A stretch of DNA of 9,140 nucleotides from an uncultured Prevotellaceae bacterium (GTDB lineage: Bacteria > Bacteroidota > Bacteroidia > Bacteroidales > Muribaculaceae), in the NCBI GenBank assembly GCA_945645715.1, contig CALZFJ010000054.1, forward strand, positions 1 through 9,140, read 5' to 3'. Of this stretch, positions 1 through 6,104 are shown in pieces. Both the position numbers and the translations under genes were made by a program. The notes beneath the pieces were generated by a model. The model saw nothing but the letters and a program-made list of their open reading frames with translations. It did no database searches and was not told the origin of the DNA. Numbering within the stretch: the stretch's first letter is position 1; each line of letters opens with the position of its first letter.

Positions 1-17
1 CAAATTGAGAGCAGAAA

Positions 18-36
18 AGCCAAGCTTGCTTGGGCT
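18..36 (-). repeat. Inverted repeat in the leader of the outgoing leftward transcript
   Basis: AGCCAAGC (18-25) and GCTTGGGCT (28-36) are complementary with one bulged G, and a two-base TT separates them. Read leftward, the hairpin is followed by TTTTC, so it resembles a weak terminator. A second pair, GGCTG (33-37) with CAGCC (51-55), uses overlapping bases, so the two stems exclude each other. The repeat starts about 20 nt after the predicted start of the outgoing transcript. It could also end readthrough from the hydrolase gene. Its function is unknown. Confidence 0.35.
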
Positions 37-64
37 GTTATGCCGAAATGCAGCCTATCTTATG

Positions 65-93
65 CAAAGATACACATTATTTACACACTGAAA
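65..93 (-). promoter_or_regulatory. Candidate leftward promoter for a gene beyond the left edge
   Basis: On the minus strand the -7 box reads TATCTTTG (positions 72-65), a full match to the Bacteroidetes TAnnTTTG consensus. It is followed by CATAA. A TTTC at 93-90 lies 17 bp upstream and would be a one-mismatch, slightly close -33 box. Transcription would start near 58 and leave the window leftward, so the next gene to the left is probably on the minus strand (inference). Confidence 0.5.
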
Positions 94-152
94 AAGCTTT
101 ATTGCGAAAAATTAAATTTTGACTTGGCAACGGATAAGGGTTAATGAGGACC

Positions 153-1364
153 TTATTCGGTGGGTTTCAGCTGCTTGAGTAGTGCATCAGAGAGAAGCGC
201 GCCACGGAGTTCGTAGCCGCTTTTGAGGCAGTGCACATGGTCGCGCGGGTTCATCAGCCCATCGGCAATCCATTTTGCCGATGCACCTTCGCCACCGGCA
301 ATCACATAGAGGTCCCACACGGGCAACTTATGGTCGCGGCCGTAGCGGAGAATCACATTGCGCACCTCAGCCACGCGGCGGTTGGTTACGAAAGCAGTAG
401 TCTTCCGGTATCTACCCCGACGACGCCTGCGTGTGGCTCGAGTAACCTTCTTGTGGCACTCCATAGGCGTGGTGAGAAGGAATTTAGCAGAGGGGTGTAC
501 CTTGCGCAACTGTTGCACAAGAGTATCGATGCTGCAATATATCTGTTCGTCGGAGTCGGAGCCAAAAGCCTCATTGGTACCCATGGAGAGAATGATGAGA
601 GAGGGCGAAAATACTCGGGTGATTTCGGCAAAGTCGGGTATCTTCAGGTAGCTGCTGAAGCATGCCCCATTGTTCCCGATTGCGTTAAATTCCACGCCGG
701 GCGAATTGCGCTGAAGATAGGCACCGCTGAAGGGCGAGTCGAAAGAAGTGCGCAGAGAGAGTGAATCGACGGTGCAGTCAAGGCGATAGCGCGTAGCCGA
801 AGGGGTTACCGGCTCGCCCACGAGCAGAGAGTCGTTGATAATTGCAGTGGCATATCCGGGACCGGGCTGATGCAGCAGAGTTACCGACGAGAAGCCACCG
901 CACTCGGCATCGGTGGCAATCTTCAGCCGGTGCTCGGGAGAGGCAAAAGTGACAGCGACACCCGTAACACCCATTCCCGCTTTCCACTCCTTGGCGAGCA
1001 GACGCGATGTGCAGAGTGCGGCAGTGTCGGCACTCAATCGGTAGTCCTCGGGCTGGTTGGTTCCGGCAAGGCGCAGGGCGGCTATGCAGCCGCGTCCGGC
1101 ATTACCGAATTCACTTTGGAGCCTTTGCCGCACCACCGAAGCGCTCCAGTCGGCTTGAATGTGAGAGTCACCGATTTGAAGAATACTGATAGAAGCTTTG
1201 TCGTCGTGCAAAGATGCGAGAGAGCTGCGGAGTGTGCTCCAGTTGTCGCCATTCATTGCTATTACGTTGGCATCGGCGTTGATGTAGTCGAGAGTCTGGG
1301 CGAGTGAGATAGCCGATGTGAGCAAATATATTGCAGTGACAATGGTGTATCGAGAAAAAGTCAT
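153..1364 (-). CDS. Exported SGNH/GDSL-type hydrolase (putative esterase or acyl-modifying enzyme)
   Basis: 403-residue protein with a hydrophobic N-terminus (about residues 6-23, ending SLAQ) that reads as a signal peptide or anchor, so it probably acts in the periplasm or at the surface. SGNH blocks appear in order: ILQIGDSH (61-68, nucleophile Ser67), IGNNG (229-233, block II/III Gly and Asn), SMGTNEA (260-266), and a C-terminal DHVH (375-378) supplying the likely catalytic Asp375 and His378. The family hydrolyses ester bonds on sugars, lipids or polymers; the substrate cannot be read here. Related Bacteroidetes proteins often sit near MBOAT acyltransferases, but none is in this window. 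An unusual basic stretch occupies residues about 309-321 (TRRRRRGRYRKT). The ATG at 1364 fits both the signal peptide and a good promoter about 95 bp upstream. The gene diverges from the cardiolipin synthase gene. The fold is fairly certain, the reaction is not. Confidence 0.82.
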   Translation of the reverse strand: MTFSRYTIVTAIYLLTSAISLAQTLDYINADANVIAMNGDNWSTLRSSLASLHDDKASISILQIGDSHIQADWSASVVRQRLQSEFGNAGRGCIAALRLAGTNQPEDYRLSADTAALCTSRLLAKEWKAGMGVTGVAVTFASPEHRLKIATDAECGGFSSVTLLHQPGPGYATAIINDSLLVGEPVTPSATRYRLDCTVDSLSLRTSFDSPFSGAYLQRNSPGVEFNAIGNNGACFSSYLKIPDFAEITRVFSPSLIILSMGTNEAFGSDSDEQIYCSIDTLVQQLRKVHPSAKFLLTTPMECHKKVTRATRRRRRGRYRKTTAFVTNRRVAEVRNVILRYGRDHKLPVWDLYVIAGGEGASAKWIADGLMNPRDHVHCLKSGYELRGALLSDALLKQLKPTE

Positions 1365-1458
1365 GATTTTTATTGAATAATAAATAATGGTTTCAGTGCT
1401 TCAAAAGAAAACGGTCAGTGCGCTTCATAGAAAAGTAACCTTAACCCATTAGCGAGTG

Positions 1459-1491
1459 CAAAAGTAAGGAAAATCCACGACATGAGGCAAA
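1459..1491 (-). promoter_or_regulatory. Promoter of the SGNH hydrolase gene
   Basis: On the minus strand TTTG (1491-1488) is separated by 21 bp from TACTTTTG (1466-1459). Both boxes match the Bacteroidetes primary sigma consensus exactly. A start near 1452 would give a leader of roughly 90 nt before the ATG at 1364. The -33 box lies inside the inverted repeat at 1483-1501. Confidence 0.65.
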
Positions 1492-1501
1492 ATGTGCCTC
1501 A
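1483..1501. repeat. Perfect 7-bp inverted repeat over the hydrolase promoter
   Basis: TGAGGCA (1483-1489) and TGCCTCA (1495-1501) are exact reverse complements around a five-base AAATG centre. The repeat covers the -33 box of the leftward promoter and lies in the divergent gap shared with the cardiolipin synthase gene. Its position suits an operator for a dimeric regulator. Only one copy was seen in the window, so this role is inference. Confidence 0.45.
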
Positions 1502-1538
1502 AAAAGTTGCAAAAATGGTCAATTTTGCTGTGTTAAGA

Positions 1539-1551
1539 TTTTTTTGCATAA
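1539..1551 (+). promoter_or_regulatory. Weak candidate promoter region for cardiolipin synthase
   Basis: TTTTTTTG (1539-1546) matches TAnnTTTG at all but one position and is followed by CATAA, the same downstream bases as the -7 boxes at 65-72 and 8011-8018. No convincing TTTG was found 19-21 bp upstream. A second near-match, TAATTTAG (1581-1588), also lacks a -33 box. The choice between them is open. Confidence 0.25.
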
Positions 1552-1618
1552 TTGCGGGAGTTCTCTAATGGAATTATTTGTAATTTAGCTAAATATATCG
1601 AAGACTAACATATCGGCC

Positions 1619-3064
1619 ATGAACTTGATATTAGCGTTTCTCACTACCTCGGAGTGGTTTTACACCATCGTCATAGTTGCCTATCTGGTGACTGTGCTGA
1701 GCATTATTGCCGTGGTGATTTCGGAGAACCGCAACCCGGTGAAGTCGCTTGCGTGGGTCACTGCTATGCTGTTTCTTCCGGTGGTGGGCATGGTGCTATA
1801 TGCATTTTTCGGACGAAATCTGAAAAACAAGCATCTGATATCGCGCAAGAAGAAGCTGCGCTTGCGCACCCGTGAGCCGTTCAGGCTGATAGAGGAGAGC
1901 CGGCTGCAACTGAGCGATGCAAACCGCCAGCAGGTACGCCTTGCCCGCTCGCTCACAGGTGCCACTTATTATCCCGGAAACAAGATTGATATTCTCACCG
2001 ATGGCCGCGAGAAATTTGACACTCTCAAGCGCGATATAGCCAATGCCCGCAGCTATGTGCATGTGCAATACTATATCTTTGAGGACGACAATTTAGGACA
2101 TGAAATCAAGGATCTGCTTGTGGCTAAGGCGCGTGAAGGAGTGAAGGTGCGTGTGATTTACGACCATGTAGGCTCATTCCCCATGAAGAAGGCTTTCATT
2201 CGCGAAATGAAGCAGAATGGGGTAGAGGTGCAGCCGTTCCTGCGTGTGACCTTCCCACAGCTCGCCACACGCATCAACTGGCGAAATCACCGCAAAATCA
2301 CCGTGATAGATGGTGAGATAGGCTACATTGGCGGTATGAACATAGCCGACCGCTACATCGATGGCGGAAAATTCCCTTGCTGGCGCGATACCCATCTGCG
2401 CATCGTGGGACCGGCGGTGAGTGCGATGCAATATTCCTTTGCCATCGACTGGAATTTCACCACCGAGCAACTTCTTGAGGAACACACCCGCCAATATGAG
2501 GTGGGCGATAACGACGATGCCGGCATTCAGCTTGTGACGAGCGGACCAAACCGCCCGTGGAGCAATATTTCGCTACTCTTCTTGAAGGCAATATCGAATG
2601 CAAGGCACCGCATCTATATCCAGACACCCTATTTCCTGCCTACCGAGAGCCTGCTGAAGGCATTGCAGTCGGCAGCATTGGCAAAGGTAGATGTGCGTGT
2701 GATGATTCCACGCCGATGCGACTCGGTGATGCTGCGCCGAGCTTCCTATTCCTATGTGGGTGAGTGTCTGCGAGCCGGAATCAAGATGTATCTCTACGAC
2801 AAGGGAATGCTTCATGCCAAGACGGTGATAGTAGATGATGAATTCAGCTCAACAGGCTCCACCAACTTTGATTTCCGCAGTTTTGAGCATAATTTTGAGT
2901 GCAACGCCTTCGTCTATAGCCGCGAAGTGAACAGCCGCATGGCAGAAATCTTCATGCGCGACCTCGACGACTGTACGCGCATCAATCCCACGGCATGGCG
3001 GCATCGCCCGGCGATTGAGCGCTACAAGGAGTCGCTCGTGCGCCTCCTCAGCCCGATACTGTAA
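1619..3064 (+). CDS. cls: Cardiolipin synthase (phospholipase D superfamily)
   Basis: 481-residue membrane enzyme that joins two phosphatidylglycerol molecules into cardiolipin and glycerol at the inner membrane. Two N-terminal hydrophobic segments (about 14-34 and 41-63) are followed by a basic linker and two phospholipase D domains. Both HKD motifs are intact: HRKITVID (His224, Lys226, Asp231), followed by GYIGGMNIADRY, and HAKTVIVD (His399, Lys401, Asp406), followed by STGSTNFDFRSF. Length and order match full-length bacterial Cls proteins of the ClsA type. The ATG at 1619 precedes the first membrane segment directly. The gene converges with the solute-binding protein gene, with 52 bp between stop codons; a pair of 5-bp arms (CCTTG/CAAGG, 3077-3110) there is too weak to call a terminator. 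Family assignment is secure; which Cls paralogue it is cannot be told from one locus. Confidence 0.95.
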   Translation: MNLILAFLTTSEWFYTIVIVAYLVTVLSIIAVVISENRNPVKSLAWVTAMLFLPVVGMVLYAFFGRNLKNKHLISRKKKLRLRTREPFRLIEESRLQLSDANRQQVRLARSLTGATYYPGNKIDILTDGREKFDTLKRDIANARSYVHVQYYIFEDDNLGHEIKDLLVAKAREGVKVRVIYDHVGSFPMKKAFIREMKQNGVEVQPFLRVTFPQLATRINWRNHRKITVIDGEIGYIGGMNIADRYIDGGKFPCWRDTHLRIVGPAVSAMQYSFAIDWNFTTEQLLEEHTRQYEVGDNDDAGIQLVTSGPNRPWSNISLLFLKAISNARHRIYIQTPYFLPTESLLKALQSAALAKVDVRVMIPRRCDSVMLRRASYSYVGECLRAGIKMYLYDKGMLHAKTVIVDDEFSSTGSTNFDFRSFEHNFECNAFVYSREVNSRMAEIFMRDLDDCTRINPTAWRHRPAIERYKESLVRLLSPIL

Positions 3065-3116
3065 TCACCGCGTTTCCCTTGAATTTCTTGTTTTTTGGGG
3101 GTTGACAAGGTGTTAA

Positions 3117-3947
3117 TTACTGACCGTTGAGGTGGTAGCGCGATAGGAGAGTGGTGAATTGCGGCTGCTGCTTTAGGGTGCGAAGCCATGAGTTCACGCT
3201 GTCGCAAAGTTCCTGATTGTCCTTCTTGATGATTAGCGACTGGAATTGGGAGAAACTGATTCCGGTGGAAATGTCGATGCCAGGATAGCGCGATGCCATC
3301 TCGCGGGCTATGCTCTCGTTGATTACGGCAAAGTTGATTTCTCCGGCTGCCACGCGCATGAACAGTTGCTCCGGACCGTAGTCGGCATCTTCAGCCACAT
3401 AGATGCTGTCGCCGATTTCGCGTGCAAGACTCTCGATGCGGTCGCGCATGGGTGAACCCTTGATAACATAGAGCGTTTTCCCGGCGAGGTCGAGCTGCGA
3501 CTTTACGGCAGTAGCACCGAGCGAGTCGCTACGCTGCACCAGCACCTGGCGGTCGAGGTAAAGCTCATCGGTAAAGAGAAATTGGTCGCGGCTCTCCTTG
3601 GTCACCGGGAACTGAGCCACAAGCATATCGTATAGGCCGTCGTTAAGTCCGGCAAGGGCGTCTTCGAGCTGCACGAGAGGGTAGAATTTCACGCCACGGT
3701 GAGCAATGCCCGACATCATTCGCACGGCATCGTAGCAGAAGCCGCCAAGGGTGTCGCAGTAGGTGTAGCAGGCGAGAGGAGAGTACTCGATAGCTACACG
3801 CAGAGTGTCGCCGCCCACTTCGTTGGCATTAGGCTGCGAGCCTTGGTTGCTGCACTTGTGGAGCACTGCCATTAGCGAAATAATCACCACGAGCAACACT
3901 ATGTATATCACGGGATTGCCCTTCTTGGGCATAAGCTTGTTGTCCAT
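3117..3947 (-). CDS. Membrane-anchored family 3 solute-binding protein
   Basis: 276-residue protein with a short basic N-terminus, one hydrophobic segment (about 13-30) and a periplasmic type II binding-protein fold. Family landmarks are LRVAIEYSPLA (49-59), the GGF region (68-70), ALAGLNDGLYDMLVAQFPVT (97-116), the ligand-type Arg120 followed by FLFTDELYLDRQVLVQR (123-139), LAGKTLYVIKGSP (154-166) and the hinge-return region AAGEINFAVINE (200-211). Cys32 follows the hydrophobic segment, but His-Lys before it is a poor lipobox, so a transmembrane anchor is at least as likely as a lipid anchor. No ABC permease or ATPase gene is adjacent, and no lytic transglycosylase domain is fused as in MltF. 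It may be a sensor or scavenging protein; the ligand is unknown. Cys60, Cys64 and Cys71 cluster unusually in the first lobe. It lies 62 bp after the porin gene with no evident promoter, so cotranscription is likely. Confidence 0.8.
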   Translation of the reverse strand: MDNKLMPKKGNPVIYIVLLVVIISLMAVLHKCSNQGSQPNANEVGGDTLRVAIEYSPLACYTYCDTLGGFCYDAVRMMSGIAHRGVKFYPLVQLEDALAGLNDGLYDMLVAQFPVTKESRDQFLFTDELYLDRQVLVQRSDSLGATAVKSQLDLAGKTLYVIKGSPMRDRIESLAREIGDSIYVAEDADYGPEQLFMRVAAGEINFAVINESIAREMASRYPGIDISTGISFSQFQSLIIKKDNQELCDSVNSWLRTLKQQPQFTTLLSRYHLNGQ

Positions 3948-4009
3948 GTGAAAGATACTTTTTGTGGGTAAATCAGTATGATTTTTTGTAGTAACTCAAT
4001 CAGAGGGAA

Positions 4010-5983
4010 TCAGTTCTGGAAATCGACCGAAAGACCAAGTTGGAAGCGGCGTGCATTGAGCGGATAGTGAGGCATGGAGAAAGTGCGCTTGGTGCCAAAC
4101 ATTCCGTCGCTCACATTCGACATCATGAGGAAGAAGCGAGTCTTCTTTAGCTTGAAATCGGCATACACATTGGCAAACGGGAAGTTGCCACACTTCATCT
4201 CGCGCTGGTTGCGGAAAGTCATTGTGGCGGGGTTGTAGGAGGGCGCATAGTAGTTGGTGTAGTAGTTGCAATCCACACCCAGATTTACCTTCAGCACACG
4301 CGCAATGGCAAACTTGAGGAACATATTTGAGTAGATAGCCAGCTTTGGCAGCGGCAAAATGCTCTCGTTGCCCGAGGTCTGATAGGTGATAGCGTTGTGC
4401 CAGTTGAACGGACCTGCCGAGAACTTGTGCGACAGCGTGGCACTGAACACCTGCACATTGTCGCCTGCCTGAACGGGGTTACCGTCTTCACCGAAATATA
4501 CGAGATTCTGAATGTTCTCCACACCGACGTTTACCCTTGCATCAACGAAAGGAACATCGACGATGCCTCCGAGCCTGACGCGTCGGGTCTTGCCGAAGTC
4601 GTTCTGCCAGATGTGGTGGTTGGAGACGTAGTTGCGCAGAAGATAGGGGACTTCCTCATTCTTGAAATATCCATATCCGGTGATACGCAGTGAGTCGTTG
4701 TGGAGGCGAATTTTTGTGGAAACATCGCCACTAATGTCGATGTCGCCGGCAACAGAGCCGAGCACGCCAAATTGAGCCGTGGCATTATAGGTGAGAATTG
4801 AGCCGCGCTGCTTTGTGAGCTGTCCGCCCACCCACGCTACATTGTCGGTGTAGTTTTGCGGAATTGAGTATTCGGGAAGCGGTGTGAGCTTACCCGATGT
4901 TACCGATTGGGCATCGAGAGTGTCGGCAGCCTGGGTGTATTTGCGGATTTCGTAGGTGGCAAAAGCTGCGAGACCGAATTTGGCATATTCGTGGAAGCCT
5001 TCGAGCATCTGAATGCCCACGGTGTTGGATAATTTCCAGAATTTCGTCTTGTCGTCGGTGCCGTTTACCGACAGGTAGCTGTTGCTGAAGAAAGTGGTGT
5101 CCTCGCGAGCCGAGGTGTTGAGAAACATGTGCTTGTTGGTCTTATAGCGCATAGTCCAGATAAAGCTTGTCACCGGAATGTAGGTCTTGCTGATGATAGA
5201 GTCGGTGCTGTCGCGCTCGGTGTGGTAGTATCCCACTTTGTAGCGGTGGTTCATATAGAACTCGTGCCCCCATATCTGCGAGTGTGCAGCCGAGAGGTTC
5301 ACGGGAATAGTCTTGTAATCCACCTTTGTTGAGCCTCCTTGCACTTCGGCAGGGTCGGTGATGTAGCGGTCGTCGGTGATACCGCCGTTTTCCTTGTTGA
5401 GGAAGTTGTAGTTGTTGAAATAAGCTTGAAGCTCATAGCGGTCGCCGATGTAGGAGCCGAATAGGCGCCAGGTGAAGTCTTTTGTAGATTGGTTGGTGTA
5501 GAAGCCCTTGGAGTATAGATAGTCGAGGGCTGCACCCACCTGAATGGCTTTGTTCACGTTGCCCGAGAACTCGGCACGCAGACGGTCTTGCACATTCTCC
5601 TTGTTGCCACCGGTGTTGTAGCTGAAAAGCGTCATCGGAATGCGGGTGTTGTAGTATCGCTGGGTGTGGATAGATGGCAACCACGCCTCGAGAGCGTCTT
5701 CAAAAAAGAAGTCGCTTGCCGAGGAGCGGTCGAAGAAAATCTGGTTCTGACCCTCGGCACCGAGGTTTCCGGTGGTTGCATAGGCGCTGCTCACCGCCGA
5801 GGGCACAGCCTGGAGGTGATAATTGTAGTGGAGGGTGTCGATTGTCGATGGGTATCTCAGCCCGAGAGGGTCGGTGATAGTCCATGCGTAGGAAGGCTCG
5901 ATTTTCGGCCCGCGCTTGGCAAGAGCCGGCATTGCCAGTGCAACGGCTGCCAGAAATGTGATATATATCAGTCGTCTATCCAT
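4010..5983 (-). CDS. Putative porin, Porin_10-type outer-membrane beta-barrel
   Basis: 657-residue protein from the ATG at 5983. A longer frame opens at a TTG at 6010, but that codon overlaps the -7 box and would place nine residues before the signal peptide, so I reject it. Residues 1-22 form a signal peptide ending in ALA. The N-terminal part has Porin_10 landmarks: WTITDPLGLRYPSTIDT (34-50), TTGNLGAEGQNQIFFDR (70-86), an FYTNQSTKDF stretch (161-170) and FGSYIGDRYE (175-184). The rest alternates polar and hydrophobic or aromatic residues as barrel strands do, and ends RFQLGLSVDFQN, like a last strand with an aromatic near the C-terminus. The expected place is the outer membrane, passing small solutes; specificity cannot be read. 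It has its own promoter 121 bp or less downstream of the CotH gene and probably heads a transcript that includes the solute-binding protein. Confidence 0.85.
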   Translation of the reverse strand: MDRRLIYITFLAAVALAMPALAKRGPKIEPSYAWTITDPLGLRYPSTIDTLHYNYHLQAVPSAVSSAYATTGNLGAEGQNQIFFDRSSASDFFFEDALEAWLPSIHTQRYYNTRIPMTLFSYNTGGNKENVQDRLRAEFSGNVNKAIQVGAALDYLYSKGFYTNQSTKDFTWRLFGSYIGDRYELQAYFNNYNFLNKENGGITDDRYITDPAEVQGGSTKVDYKTIPVNLSAAHSQIWGHEFYMNHRYKVGYYHTERDSTDSIISKTYIPVTSFIWTMRYKTNKHMFLNTSAREDTTFFSNSYLSVNGTDDKTKFWKLSNTVGIQMLEGFHEYAKFGLAAFATYEIRKYTQAADTLDAQSVTSGKLTPLPEYSIPQNYTDNVAWVGGQLTKQRGSILTYNATAQFGVLGSVAGDIDISGDVSTKIRLHNDSLRITGYGYFKNEEVPYLLRNYVSNHHIWQNDFGKTRRVRLGGIVDVPFVDARVNVGVENIQNLVYFGEDGNPVQAGDNVQVFSATLSHKFSAGPFNWHNAITYQTSGNESILPLPKLAIYSNMFLKFAIARVLKVNLGVDCNYYTNYYAPSYNPATMTFRNQREMKCGNFPFANVYADFKLKKTRFFLMMSNVSDGMFGTKRTFSMPHYPLNARRFQLGLSVDFQN

Positions 5984-6007
5984 TGTATCGTTGAAGAAAA
6001 ATATCTG

Positions 6008-6039
6008 CAAAAATACACATAAAAACCGAAACGCCGAAA
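6008..6039 (-). promoter_or_regulatory. Promoter of the porin gene
   Basis: On the minus strand TTTC (6039-6036) is followed after 20 bp by TATTTTTG (6015-6008), a full match at -7 and one mismatch at -33. Transcription would start near 6001, giving a leader of about 17 nt before the ATG at 5983. This geometry supports the internal ATG over the upstream TTG. The form and spacing equal those of the promoter at 7939-7970. Confidence 0.55.
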
Positions 6040-6104
6040 ATAATTCTCCATTTTCACACTCTATGCCGATTGTGACAGTGGGTGATGCGGTGGTAATGAG
6101 CCTG

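Noticed and set aside
131..159. Inverted repeat ATAAGG/CCTTAT spanning the hydrolase stop codon
   Set aside because: It is interrupted by an A-C mismatch on the transcribed strand when extended, has an 11-base loop and no following T-run, so it does not support a terminator call.
231..764. 177-codon plus-strand open frame
   Set aside because: It lies entirely antisense to the SGNH hydrolase, whose motifs are clear, and its translation shows no recognisable family or signal.
3077..3110. Possible bidirectional terminator between the convergent cls and binding-protein genes
   Set aside because: Only five base pairs (CCTTG/CAAGG) with a 24-base loop and no proper U-tract after the arms.
3950..3957. 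TATCTTTC on the minus strand as a -7 box for the solute-binding gene
   Set aside because: It lies only 3 bp before the ATG, so transcription would start inside the coding region, and the last consensus base is wrong.
5984..6010. TTG-initiated N-terminal extension of the porin
   Set aside because: The TTG overlaps the -7 promoter box and would put MQIFFFNDT before a complete signal peptide; the ATG at 5983 fits better.
5588..6022. 144-codon plus-strand open frame
   Set aside because: It is antisense to the porin gene's N-terminal coding region and promoter, and the product looks like composition noise.
6054..6075. TCACA-N12-TGTGA repeat downstream of the CotH gene
   Set aside because: The arms are short, the order is opposite to a CRP-type site, no T-run follows on the minus strand, and the spacing fits neither a terminator nor a known operator.
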